A stretch of 64,000 bases of DNA from Thalassospira sp. HF15 (GCF_011806525.1 NZ_JAAVKI010000007.1:238546-302545); one strand, 5' to 3'; positions 9,285 through 17,208 are shown, counted from the stretch's first letter. The notes: generated by a model not told the origin, from the sequence alone. Program-made: numbers and translations.

Positions 9285-9532
9285 CTTTCAGTCGGTCGAA
9301 AGCATAAATCTTTCGGCCTGTCTGGCCATTTTCCGATCAGGCGGTTGTATTGATCTGCGACCGCCTGTTTCGGGTTTGGCCATCCTGTTTCGAAGGCCCA
9401 AGTTTTTACCAGGCCTGCGTCACAACACCCAAAGCCCTCCGTCATTTGTCTGACCGCAAGACATGCGGAAAGGGCCGGTTGCAAGCCTTGCATTTGGGAT
9501 CGGCACTTCTTTAGGCAATCAGGAGATACACA

Positions 9533-9868
9533 ATGGCTGATAACACTCCGGTCAATGGTATGATTACCGACGCTGTCACCCAGGCCAATGTCAAGGTCAT
9601 GGGTGATGCGCCGGCAATGGCCATGGGCTCGCTTTACCAGTCGCTGGCGCACTCGCATGGCATTCTCTACGAGAACGCTGTCAGCAGTCAGCATCAGGTG
9701 GGCATTTCCTCGCAGGCGGCCACCAATCAGGGCGTCATTCAGGTCTACTCCGTCAACACCATGGCGGGGGCTGTTGCGACCTCGAAGCTGGCCGCAAGCG
9801 ACGTTCCCGACAATATGCTTTCGCTGTTGTCGGCTCTCAAGGCAACGACCGGTACGGCCGTGTCTTAA
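9533..9868 (+). CDS. rebB: RebB-family R-body protein 3
   Basis: 111 aa. It begins MADNTPVNGMITDAVTQ, so Gln of the usual NGQITD is Met here. The core LAHSHGILYENAVSSQHQ and the C-terminal LSLLSALKATTG are conserved. AGGAG lies upstream in the block AATCAGGAGATACACA, identical to that of copy 2. A strong terminator follows at 9897, so copies 1-3 may form one transcription unit with the sigma gene or stand alone. Confidence 0.9.
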   Translation: MADNTPVNGMITDAVTQANVKVMGDAPAMAMGSLYQSLAHSHGILYENAVSSQHQVGISSQAATNQGVIQVYSVNTMAGAVATSKLAASDVPDNMLSLLSALKATTGTAVS

Positions 9869-9896
9869 CATCAAGAATGGTTTCGCCGCCAACACC

Positions 9897-9928
9897 GCCC
9901 GGCATGCATGCGCTTGCCGGGCTTTTTT
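9897..9928 (+). terminator. Rho-independent terminator after RebB copy 3
   Basis: The 8-bp GC stem GCCCGGCA/TGCCGGGC has a 10-base loop and is followed by six T residues. It divides the reb array into two likely transcription units. Confidence 0.85.
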
Positions 9929-9995
9929 CTTTCACAAACATCAAGGCCGCACGTCATCACGATACGCACCACTTCCGCCAGCCAAGGAGACGGAC

Positions 9996-10295
9996 ATGCC
10001 ATCGGCACCACCCGCGCAAGACGGCAAAAAACCCCCGCACAACCATGTTGAACAAAGTGACGACATGCGCCATTGCGAGGTTTCCGATCAAATCACCGAC
10101 AGCGTCGCCCAGACCAATGTCGCCACCATGGGGGCAGGTCCGGGTTATGCCGCCCTGCAATCCATGCTGGGACAGGCGCAGTCGCAGAACATCCTGATGG
10201 CGAACATGGTCTCTGCCCAGAAGCAGAACGCCATGATTGGCATGACGACCATGACCCAAAGCGTTCTGCAAATGATGAATCGTCGCAACCAATAA
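9996..10295 (+). CDS. RebB-family R-body protein 4 (divergent)
   Basis: 99 aa. A 30-residue polar N-terminal extension (MPSAPPAQDGKKPPHNHVEQ) precedes the family motif VSDQITDSVAQTNVATMG. The remainder, LGQAQSQNILMANMVSAQKQ, is shorter than in copies 1-3 and ends in a Met/Gln-rich helix. The start is at the ATG preceded by AAGGAG at 9984-9989. It is 11 bases from the next gene, with which it shares the GPxxxxxxQSxLxQAQ pattern, so copies 4 and 5 form a divergent subgroup that may be a minor or capping subunit (inference). Confidence 0.82.
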   Translation: MPSAPPAQDGKKPPHNHVEQSDDMRHCEVSDQITDSVAQTNVATMGAGPGYAALQSMLGQAQSQNILMANMVSAQKQNAMIGMTTMTQSVLQMMNRRNQ

Positions 10296-10306
10296 GGATT
10301 ATCCCG

Positions 10307-10615
10307 ATGAGCAACCCAAATGAAGTCGACGAACAGATCACCGACAGCGTAACCCAGACCAACACATCGGTTATTGCCAATGGTCCGGCGATGGGGGCAA
10401 TGCAGTCCTATCTGTCGCAGGCCCAGGCGCAAGGGATCCTGTTTGCCAATATGGTCAATGAGCAACAGCAACAGGCGGTTGCAAGCCTTGCAACCACCAT
10501 GGAATGCGCCAAGGCGACCCTTTCGGTTCAGGACAGCAAACCCAATTTTTTTACCAGCGCCGCCCCGGTGAGTCGTCCGCAGAAACCGGCGGACGTCAAC
10601 AACAACCCAACCTGA
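10307..10615 (+). CDS. RebB-family R-body protein 5, with possible -1 frameshift
   Basis: 102 aa in the zero frame. It has the motif VDEQITDSVTQTNTSVIANG, then LSQAQAQGILFANMVNEQQQ, and ends in a Pro/Asn tail at a TGA at 10613. AAGGA precedes the ATG. At codons 80-82 the coding strand reads through a run of seven T residues, in phase for a -1 slip. The -1 frame then stays open to 10788 with coding-like codons and ends by overlapping the next gene start. The protein may therefore exist in a short form (102 aa) and a long form (about 160 aa), or the locus may carry a true single-base deletion. Confidence 0.8.
   Translation: MSNPNEVDEQITDSVTQTNTSVIANGPAMGAMQSYLSQAQAQGILFANMVNEQQQQAVASLATTMECAKATLSVQDSKPNFFTSAAPVSRPQKPADVNNNPT
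10546..10552 (+). other. Candidate -1 slippery heptamer (T TTT TTT) in RebB copy 5
   Basis: Seven T residues are positioned so that zero-frame codons are TTT TTT, preceded by the last T of AAT; this is the X XXY YYZ arrangement used in -1 ribosomal frameshifting. It could equally be transcriptional slippage, a phase-variable tract, or a sequencing or evolutionary indel. Confidence 0.45.
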
Positions 10616-10788
10616 AGCTCGGCGCGGGTTCATCGGATGATGGTGAAGACACCGGTCAGCAAGAGACGGAAGCCCACTGGTATGAATCCGCATGGGGCGA
10701 GATGGATGAACGGTTTCGCAGCACCACCCAGCCGGGTGATGGCAGCAACTCCGCAGGAACCGGCGAAAGCAGCGAGGTCATAGCATGA
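10552..10788 (+). CDS. Coding-like -1 extension of RebB copy 5 (acidic tail)
   Basis: This is an open stretch of 78 codons with no plausible start and no Shine-Dalgarno of its own. From about 10620 it reads as an acidic, Gly/Ser-rich tail (GAGSSDDGEDTGQQ, then HWYESAWGEMDE), and its TGA overlaps the ATG of copy 6 (ATGA). That overlap is what one expects of the real 3' end of a gene in a tight operon. It is read here as the C-terminal part of a frameshift product of copy 5, not as an independent gene. An ATG at 10504 in this frame would overlap copy 5 by 112 bases and lacks a ribosome site. Confidence 0.45.
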   Translation, partial: YQRRPGESSAETGGRQQQPNLKLGAGSSDDGEDTGQQETEAHWYESAWGEMDERFRSTTQPGDGSNSAGTGESSEVIA

Positions 10789-11009
10789 GTGATATCGTCA
10801 ATCCGCAAGTCACCGATGCCGTAACCCAGACCAACGTCAAGGTCCTGGGCGAAAGCCCGGCCCAGGCGGTTTCCATCGCCATGCAGTCGCATTCACATGC
10901 CACCGGCCTTGCCATGGAAAACGCCACCCTGACACAGGGCAACATGCAGCAGGTCGCCAACACCTCGACGTCAAAGCTTGTTGCGATGATTACCGCTCAG
11001 GCGGGCTGA
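10785..11009 (+). CDS. RebB-family R-body protein 6 (short)
   Basis: 74 aa. The motif VNPQVTDAVTQTNVKVLG is followed by ESPAQAVSIAMQSHSHATGL and a short helix ending LVAMITAQAG. It lacks the C-terminal third of copies 1-3. The ATG sits in the ATGA overlap with the -1 extension of copy 5, which implies translational coupling to that frame. It is most similar in length and ending to copy 8. Confidence 0.82.
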   Translation: MSDIVNPQVTDAVTQTNVKVLGESPAQAVSIAMQSHSHATGLAMENATLTQGNMQQVANTSTSKLVAMITAQAG

Positions 11010-11092
11010 TGGTTTGGCAAATTTGATCACAATCGCGTCCGTGCGACGTCTAGAGGTGTGCGGTCAGATCGATCGCTTTTTCGGAGGATAAC

Positions 11093-11416
11093 ATGGCAAT
11101 TCCAACCCCGGTGAATGGTCAGATTACTGACTCTATTACCCAGAGTGCGGTCAGTGTTCTTGGCTCTGCGCCTGCCAATGCGATGGGCGCGATTTATCAA
11201 AGTGCAGCGCACTCGACATCGATCCTGTTCCAGAACGCGGTTCAGGCACAGCAACAGGCGTCGATGTGTTCGCAGGCAGCCACCAACCAGGGCGTGATGC
11301 AGCTGTATTCCGTCAACACCATGGCGGGCGCACAGGCCACCGCCAAACTGGGACGGTCCGACACCAGCGATACACTTTTGACACTTCTTGTAATTTTGGC
11401 AGCAACCCGCCGCTAG
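11093..11416 (+). CDS. rebB: RebB-family R-body protein 7
   Basis: 107 aa, full length. The N-terminus MAIPTPVNGQITDSITQ is followed by LGSAPANAMG and the core AAHSTSILFQNAVQAQQQ, with QAATNQGVMQLYSVNTMAG shared with copies 1-3. GGAGG lies upstream. This copy has the N-terminus closest to the unexpected RebB-like start of the aldolase at 54303-54962 (14 of 16 residues identical). Confidence 0.9.
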   Translation: MAIPTPVNGQITDSITQSAVSVLGSAPANAMGAIYQSAAHSTSILFQNAVQAQQQASMCSQAATNQGVMQLYSVNTMAGAQATAKLGRSDTSDTLLTLLVILAATRR

Positions 11417-11473
11417 GCACCTGACCGGTTCGGTCATTTGGACCGACAATGGTCACAAACGTGAGGGCGTGAA

Positions 11474-11737
11474 ATGGCAGACAACACCCCTGTAAATTCA
11501 CAAATTACCGACGCGGTGACCCAGAACAACGTCAAGGTTCTGGGCGAGGCGCCGGCACAGGCCATGGGGCTTGTGTATCAGACGATGGCTCATTCCATCA
11601 GTCTGTCGATGCAAAACGCCATGCAGACCCAGGGCGGTCTGCAACAAATCGGCAATGCCGTTACGTCCAGTGCCTGCAAAATGATTCTGGATAGTTCCGG
11701 CGGCGGCATGGGTGGTGGCGGCAAGGAAAGCGGCTAG
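11474..11737 (+). CDS. RebB-family R-body protein 8
   Basis: 87 aa. It begins MADNTPVNSQITDAVTQNNVKVLG and continues with APAQAMGLVYQTMAHSISLS; the C-terminus is short and ends in a Gly-rich tail (GGGMGGGGKESG). It is intermediate between the long form (copies 1-3 and 7) and the short form (copy 6). No strong terminator separates it from copy 9. Confidence 0.86.
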   Translation: MADNTPVNSQITDAVTQNNVKVLGEAPAQAMGLVYQTMAHSISLSMQNAMQTQGGLQQIGNAVTSSACKMILDSSGGGMGGGGKESG

Positions 11738-11813
11738 CAGCTAGCCACTTTCGACCAAACCCCGCACGCATGATGCAAACCAGTCTTTCGACCAGTCGTA
11801 AATGAGGTTTCAG

Positions 11814-12374
11814 ATGGCAGACGAAGACAACAAACCAAACGAAGATCCGAAACCTGAAAACAACGATCCGGACGCAGCACAGGGTGGCGCCAATGCCGCT
11901 GGTGCCGGCGGTGATGATGGAGACGGAGCCAAAAAGGACGCGGCGGAAAACCAAGACAATGCTGATGGCGACAAGGCCGCAAGCCCCGCCGACCCTATGG
12001 CGCCTGACAATCCCGCAGGCACGCCACCGCTTAGCACGGCATTGAACCCGCAAATCGTTCAGGCGGTCGGCACGACCAATCATGCGGTTCTGAATGGCGC
12101 CGTTCCCGGTGCCAACGGGGTCGCCTATCAAAAGGTCGCCCAGGCAGCGGCCTATGCGGTGCAGGATTCAACAGACTATCTGCGCAACATCATGTCCATG
12201 GCCTCTGCCACCACCGGTGTCGCCATGCAACAGATGTTGGCCAAAAAAGAAGTCGATCCGTATTCCAAGATCATCAAGGCCGCGACAGACGCCGTTACTG
12301 ACGCGCAAAAGACATTTTCCAGCGTCGGGGAGTCTGCAAGCAGCGTCGTGAAGGATTTTGATAATCTGGCCTGA
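11814..12374 (+). CDS. RebB-like protein 9 with acidic disordered N-terminus
   Basis: 186 aa. Residues 1-75 are acidic and disordered (Asp, Glu, Asn, Ala). The Reb-like part starts at about residue 80 (LNPQIVQAVGTTNHAVLNGA) and continues VAQAAAYAVQDSTDYLRNIM, then a helical tail of about 50 residues (YSKIIKAATDAVTDAQKTF). The match to RebB is weaker than for the others but keeps the order of helices. The ATG at 11814 is preferred over one 12 bases upstream because GAGG is correctly spaced. It ends five bases before the stop of the convergent cyclase gene. Confidence 0.7.
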   Translation: MADEDNKPNEDPKPENNDPDAAQGGANAAGAGGDDGDGAKKDAAENQDNADGDKAASPADPMAPDNPAGTPPLSTALNPQIVQAVGTTNHAVLNGAVPGANGVAYQKVAQAAAYAVQDSTDYLRNIMSMASATTGVAMQQMLAKKEVDPYSKIIKAATDAVTDAQKTFSSVGESASSVVKDFDNLA

Positions 12375-12379
12375 ATGAA

Positions 12380-13684
12380 TTAGCCCGCGCGCATCAGTTC
12401 GATACGATGGCAGGCCTCGGAGAAGTCCGGGGCGAACAGTTTGACGCTAAGACCGGTCCCCTGAAGCTCAAACGCACCCATTTCCTCTGTCGGGCAGGAA
12501 ATGAACCGGGCCACGGTCGAGCTGACAAGAACGCGTTTGCCAAGCTGTTTGGTAAGTTGTTCGATCCGGGCCGCTTCGTTTGCCGCCTGCCCCACCACGG
12601 TAAAATCGACGCGTTTGGAAACGCCGACATTGCCGTAAATCACATCCCCGACATGCATGCCAAGACCGTAATCAAAGGGCAGCTTGCCCTCTGTCTCACG
12701 CTTGGCATTCAGCGCATCGATATTTAGCTGTGCCTCCGCCGCGGCATAAAGCGCGGCATGACAGGCGGTCTCAAGATTGGTGTCGTCTTCATCAATCGGG
12801 AAAATCGCAAGCGTCGCATCTCCGATATAGCGCAGAACCTGTCCGCCATGCTTAAGCACGGCACCGGCTGTTGCGCCGAAGAAATCATTCATTTCCCCCA
12901 GGAACTTATCATCGCCGACATGGGTCGCAACCGAGGTCGAATTGCGCATGTCCGAGAACCAGATCACCGCGCGGGTCTTGGTGCTGTCGCCCAGTTTGAT
13001 CTGGCCATTGCGCACGCGCTGCCCGGCATCGGTACCAAGATAGGTCTCAAGGATGGTGCGGGTTTCTTCATGGTTGATGCGCATTTTGCACGACACGGCA
13101 AAGCGGCGCTGAATACCTGAAAGGATCGCCAGATCCTCGTCCGAAAAGCCGCTGGGGCGGCGCGTCAGATAGGTCATGAAAATGCGGTTGCTGTTCAGCG
13201 TGCTGTCGGCATCTGTCACGAACGGGGTCATCAGCGCGTAATAGTCTGTGCCCTTTTGTCGGCGGAAGGATTCAAGAATTGGGAAATCAACCACCGCACT
13301 GGGGCCAATCAAGTGACGGCGCAGAAAGCTGACATCGGTATCGAGCATCCATTTCATCGGGCTTTGCGCCCAGTCACGGTCCTTGTTGTCATCGCCCATA
13401 TGGGTGGTGCGCACAACCTGCCCGTTTTCCTTGGTCCAGATATAGGACACACCTTCATATAGCGGATGCAGCGTCTTGAACGCGACCATGACGCGATCAA
13501 CCGGAATACCGGATGCAACCAGACGGCTTGCCATGCCAGACAAAAGCTCGCTGATGTCGGTATCATCCAGCGCGCATTCCATCAGCCAGTCATTCACAGA
13601 GCGCACAAAACCGCGCGCAGCCTGTGCGTTATTGGTCCCGGGAAGTGCGGTTACCACCCCCGAAGAAGACTGGTTATTGGTCAT
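12380..13684 (-). CDS. Class III adenylate/guanylate cyclase with N-terminal sensor-like region
   Basis: 434 aa, soluble. Residues 20-210 form a GAF-like region without a recognisable ligand motif; the class III cyclase catalytic domain covers about 235-415. Metal-binding aspartates are seen in WFSDMRNST and in IGDATLAIFP. Substrate and transition-state positions lie in MHVGDVIYGNVG and DFTVVGQAANEAARIE. The pattern suits ATP as substrate, giving cAMP, but GTP cannot be excluded. GGAG lies six bases before the ATG. It is convergent with the Reb array with a five-base gap. A regulatory link to R-bodies is possible but rests only on position. Confidence 0.85.
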   Translation of the reverse strand: MTNNQSSSGVVTALPGTNNAQAARGFVRSVNDWLMECALDDTDISELLSGMASRLVASGIPVDRVMVAFKTLHPLYEGVSYIWTKENGQVVRTTHMGDDNKDRDWAQSPMKWMLDTDVSFLRRHLIGPSAVVDFPILESFRRQKGTDYYALMTPFVTDADSTLNSNRIFMTYLTRRPSGFSDEDLAILSGIQRRFAVSCKMRINHEETRTILETYLGTDAGQRVRNGQIKLGDSTKTRAVIWFSDMRNSTSVATHVGDDKFLGEMNDFFGATAGAVLKHGGQVLRYIGDATLAIFPIDEDDTNLETACHAALYAAAEAQLNIDALNAKRETEGKLPFDYGLGMHVGDVIYGNVGVSKRVDFTVVGQAANEAARIEQLTKQLGKRVLVSSTVARFISCPTEEMGAFELQGTGLSVKLFAPDFSEACHRIELMRAG

Positions 13685-13910
13685 GAGTAGGCTCCGTCCG
13701 TTCGTATGCTTGATTGTTGCATTGCCATGCGATCAAATCCAGACCTCAAATAGAACAGCAACACAATTTCGCAATTCTTGATTTGGAAACAGTGAAATTC
13801 CACGCAACAAATGACCACTGGTCATATAAATTGCAAGTGCTAACTGTCAAAAAACTGTCGCACTGTGGCAGGAGAGAAATCACACCCATAAAAATCGACG
13901 GAACGCACCA

Positions 13911-15512
13911 TTATTGCGGCTGCGCCGGTGGCAGGTAAATGCGCGCCAGAAGCCCGCCTTTCTGCGATTCTTCGAGATAGATTTCACCACCGTGCGCCCG
14001 GATCGCGGTGCGCGCAATAGCCAAACCAAGGCCAATACCGCCGGTGTCACGATTACGTGACTGTTCAATCCTGAAGAACGGCTCAAACACCTGTTCGCGC
14101 TGTCCAACAGCAATCCCCGGACCATCATCGGCAATTTCGATCCACAAGCCACCGTCATCGGCATCACGCACGGCAACCTCGACCGTATCACCAAAGTTAA
14201 GGGCGTTTGCCACCAGATTGCCAAAGGCGCGCTTGATCGACAGCGGCCGGCACGGATAAACGCGGGTGTCGACCTCGCCAATATATGTGATCGGACGTCC
14301 GGTTTCGGCCAGATCCTCGACCGCGGATTCAACAAGCGCGGTCAGATCGATCTTGCGGGTTTCCTCGTTGGCGGTCTCTTCACGGGCAAAGGTCATGGCC
14401 GCTTCGACCATCTGTTCCATCTCATCAAGTGTTTCGATGATGCGTGCACGATTTTCAGGATCTTCGACAAATTCCGCCCGCAGACGCAGCGACGTGATCG
14501 GGGTGCGCAGATCATGCGAAATGGCGGCCAGCATCCGGGTGCGATCCTCGACAAAGCGCTTGAGGCGTGCGGTCATCCGGTTAAAGGCCTTTGTCGCCCG
14601 CCTGATTTCAATCGGGCCGGTTTCAGGGACCGGTTCCGGGTAATCGCCCCGCCCGACACGGTCAGCGGCACGCGTCAGCACATCCCAGGACCGCGAAATC
14701 CGGCGTGCCAGGAAAAACGCAATCACAGCAATGACAAGCCCGGATGCCAGAACGCGCAAAAGATTATCGAACACAAACCACGGCGGTGCCACGGCCCCGC
14801 CAATCATCGCCTCAAGCCAGACATCGGGTTCTGAACCGGTTGGCGTGCCATCCGGGCCAACGGTCCTGATAGGGACGAAAAGGCGCATCACCGGTGACGT
14901 GTCACAATCAAACCGGTCAAGATATCGCAACGACCAAGGTGCCCTTCGATCATCATCGTCATCATCATGGTGGTCATCATCACGGGCGTGATGATCATCG
15001 TCCTTCCGGGCGTCCTTGTAATCATCATCATCTTCATCGTCGTGGCTGGAATGCTCCTTGCGGTCACGTTCCAGAAAGGCAACTTTTTCGTGCCGAAGTG
15101 CTTTGCGTTCGGTCCAGCACTCATCGCCGGACAGGATTTCAACCCGTGCCGGAATACCGGTTTCAAGGTCCAACGCCTCGTTCAAACGGTGGGTCAGACT
15201 ATCGGATACAGACCCATCCCCGGGTTGGAGATCGGTTTCGGGCACAAGGCGCAGACGGTTTTGTGGCGATTGCGCCACGCGCAAGACATCGCCCCAGGTA
15301 TCGCGCGGAGTTGTCGTCAGGATGCGCGAAATCGCGGCCACGCGTGCCAGGGCATAGCCACGCCGTTCAGACGCCACCGCATCACGGCGTTCCTCGGCCA
15401 GCATCACACCAAGCACAATATGGGTGAAGATGATCGCGCCCAGCAGCAAACATACAAGCTGCGCAGTCAGGCTTTGCGGCCAAAGGCGTTTGATCAGGCG
15501 GCGCTTGGTCAT
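13911..15512 (-). CDS. Sensor histidine kinase with Asp/His-rich periplasmic insert
   Basis: 533-aa membrane kinase of the EnvZ type. TM1 is at about 15-38, the extracytoplasmic sensor at 39-250, TM2 at 255-275, then HAMP, the phosphoacceptor box AAISHDLRTP near 333, the N box NLVANALNFG and the G boxes IADDGPGI and GGIGLGLAIA. Residues about 150-192 of the sensor are almost entirely Asp and His with some Lys and Arg, a composition suited to binding divalent metal. The ATG overlaps the stop of the response regulator gene (ATGA). Together they should sense an envelope signal and control the divergent secreted protein at 16445, which has a similar Asp/His-rich segment. Confidence 0.9.
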   Translation of the reverse strand: MTKRRLIKRLWPQSLTAQLVCLLLGAIIFTHIVLGVMLAEERRDAVASERRGYALARVAAISRILTTTPRDTWGDVLRVAQSPQNRLRLVPETDLQPGDGSVSDSLTHRLNEALDLETGIPARVEILSGDECWTERKALRHEKVAFLERDRKEHSSHDDEDDDDYKDARKDDDHHARDDDHHDDDDDDRRAPWSLRYLDRFDCDTSPVMRLFVPIRTVGPDGTPTGSEPDVWLEAMIGGAVAPPWFVFDNLLRVLASGLVIAVIAFFLARRISRSWDVLTRAADRVGRGDYPEPVPETGPIEIRRATKAFNRMTARLKRFVEDRTRMLAAISHDLRTPITSLRLRAEFVEDPENRARIIETLDEMEQMVEAAMTFAREETANEETRKIDLTALVESAVEDLAETGRPITYIGEVDTRVYPCRPLSIKRAFGNLVANALNFGDTVEVAVRDADDGGLWIEIADDGPGIAVGQREQVFEPFFRIEQSRNRDTGGIGLGLAIARTAIRAHGGEIYLEESQKGGLLARIYLPPAQPQ

Positions 15513-16234
15513 TTCTCGGCCACCTCGCAGGTGAACATGTATCCTCCGCCCCAGACGGTTTTGATCAGGGCGGGGTTCCGGGCATCAAGTTCGATCTTTT
15601 TGCGCAATCGGCTGACCTGATTATCAATGCTGCGATCAAACGGGATGGCTTCGCGCCCCTTGGTCAAATCAAGCAGCTGATCACGGTTAAGCACCATATT
15701 GGGATGTTCGACAAAGGCACAAAGAAGGCCATATTCACCAGCACTGAGCGGGACGACAACATCATTGGCATCGCGCAATTCGTGGCGCGTACGATCAAGC
15801 ACCCACCGGTCAAAATGCACCTGTCCGCCCGGAAGCGGCCCCTTGCGGCCGACCGGAAGACTTTGCGCACGGCGCATCACCGCCTTGATCCGTGCCAACA
15901 GTTCGCGCGGATTAAACGGTTTGGCCAGATAATCGTCTGCGCCCATTTCAAGACCGATGATGCGATCGGTTTCCTCGCCAAGGGCGGTCAGCATGACAAC
16001 CGGCACATCATAATTTTCACGTAACCAGCGACACAAACTAAGCCCGTCTTCACCGGGCATCATCAGATCAAGCACGATCAGATCCGGCGCAATGTTATCG
16101 GCCATCAGTTTGCGCAATTCGCGCCCGTCGGACGCCAGTGTCACGCGATATTCATGCTGACGCAGATACCGGCCCAAAAGGTCACGGATATCACGATGGT
16201 CATCGACAACAAGGATGTGGGGCTGGTCGCTCAT
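15509..16234 (-). CDS. OmpR-family response regulator
   Basis: 241 aa. The receiver domain (residues 5-120) has the acidic pair VVDDHRD, the phosphoacceptor in VLDLMMPG, and the conserved Thr/Ser and Lys in MLTALG and YLAKPF. The C-terminal winged helix (about 145-235) has FDRSIDNQVSRLRKKIE and a terminal TVWGGGYMF. The ATG at 16234 has AGGA six bases upstream; a TTG 18 bases earlier is less likely. It is the partner of the kinase encoded by the overlapping downstream gene and is divergent from the secreted protein gene. Confidence 0.92.
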   Translation of the reverse strand: MSDQPHILVVDDHRDIRDLLGRYLRQHEYRVTLASDGRELRKLMADNIAPDLIVLDLMMPGEDGLSLCRWLRENYDVPVVMLTALGEETDRIIGLEMGADDYLAKPFNPRELLARIKAVMRRAQSLPVGRKGPLPGGQVHFDRWVLDRTRHELRDANDVVVPLSAGEYGLLCAFVEHPNMVLNRDQLLDLTKGREAIPFDRSIDNQVSRLRKKIELDARNPALIKTVWGGGYMFTCEVAEK

Positions 16235-16314
16235 ATGCGGTCCTGAAATCAAAACTCTTTGCTAAGCCTAACCTAACGCGTTGGTCATCATCGCAGAAAC
16301 GGCAATTTGTATCA

Positions 16315-16388
16315 GATTGTCGCAAACGGGCCGTTTGGCAAATCTTGCGACCATTTTCGCCGGTCTCCGGGATCATTTCGCGACAATC
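16315..16388. promoter_or_regulatory. Inverted repeat in the regulator / secreted-protein divergent region
   Basis: GATTGTCGC at 16315-16323 is repeated inverted as GCGACAATC at 16380-16388, with a related TTGCGACCA between. OmpR-type regulators usually bind direct repeats, so this is only a candidate control site for the divergent promoters. Confidence 0.35.
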
Positions 16389-16444
16389 ATAGGCGATAAC
16401 GGTCTTCAACACATTGATCCCCAACAAACCTGATGAGGCTGACC

Positions 16445-17122
16445 ATGAAACGCAAAAACACCCTTAAAATTGCCGCTGCCCTGATCGCGACCACCATGAT
16501 CGCAACGCCATTTGCGGTTTCTTATGCATCGCCTGGCGAACGTGAACACAAAGGCGAATGGTCGATGTTTGGCGGCGACCATGATGACGACAAATACGAA
16601 TATAAGCGCGGTGAACGTGAACACGGTGAATACCGCGAACATGGCAAGTACGGCAAAGACCGTGCACGGGCTGTCCCGCTGACCACGGATGAAGCTCGCA
16701 CACTGGTTGACGCAATGCTTCTGAAAATGGGCACATCTGAACTTGCGACCGGTGATGCCATGGCCGCCGAAGAGGACGGCAAAATTGATGTTCTTCTGGT
16801 AAATGCCGGTGGTGATGTCGTCCTGGTTCTGAAATTTGACGAAAAGACCGGCCGTATGGACCGCGGCACCCGCCACGACCTGCGCAAGCTGGTTGGCAAA
16901 CCAAACAAGGGCCACAACGCCCGCTTTGATCGCAAATTCACTGCCGATCAGATGACGGTGCTGGCCAATGCGATGGTGATCCGGTTTGGCAAGGGTGAAC
17001 TCAAACTGGGTGATCTCACCGAAACCGAACGTGGCACCTATAGTGCTACCGTCACCAATCAGGCGGGCGACATTGTCCGCGAAATGGAACTCAGCAGCGT
17101 AACCGGCCGCCCGATCAGCTAA
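16445..17122 (+). CDS. Secreted protein with Asp/His/Lys-rich segment, two PepSY-like repeats
   Basis: 225 aa. A Sec signal peptide ends near residue 28 (FAVSYASPG). Residues 30-75 are highly charged (His, Asp, Glu, Lys, Tyr, Gly). Two related modules of about 65 residues follow: LTTDEARTLVDAMLLKMG to FDEKTGRMDRG, and FTADQMTVLANAMVIRFG to LSSVTGRPIS. The module ends resemble PepSY domains, which is a tentative match. GAGG precedes the ATG at 16445; an ATG 12 bases earlier is less well placed. Divergence from the two-component pair suggests that it is the main target, perhaps a metal-binding or envelope-stress protein. Confidence 0.72.
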   Translation: MKRKNTLKIAAALIATTMIATPFAVSYASPGEREHKGEWSMFGGDHDDDKYEYKRGEREHGEYREHGKYGKDRARAVPLTTDEARTLVDAMLLKMGTSELATGDAMAAEEDGKIDVLLVNAGGDVVLVLKFDEKTGRMDRGTRHDLRKLVGKPNKGHNARFDRKFTADQMTVLANAMVIRFGKGELKLGDLTETERGTYSATVTNQAGDIVREMELSSVTGRPIS

Positions 17123-17208
17123 ATCTGAGCAGATGATCGTCGCGCACTGATCACGTCCCCACCCCGGTCCGGGGACTTTCCCCCAACCGATACCCCGGAC
17201 CCGCAGCG

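Noticed and set aside
8396..9868. Repeated sequence blocks that might suggest a CRISPR array
   Set aside because: They are full-length paralogous genes with spacers of about 240 bases, not short repeats; no CRISPR-like periodicity exists anywhere in the window.
10504..10788. An independent gene starting at the ATG 10504 in the reb array
   Set aside because: It would overlap RebB copy 5 by 112 bases, has no ribosome site and its first part is only a shadow. The later part is better explained as a -1 extension of copy 5.
14894..15427. His-rich plus-strand frame (HHRHHHGGHHHG) that looks like a metal-binding protein
   Set aside because: It is the reverse complement of the Asp/His-rich stretch of the histidine kinase; His codons on one strand mirror Met/Val/Asp codons on the other.
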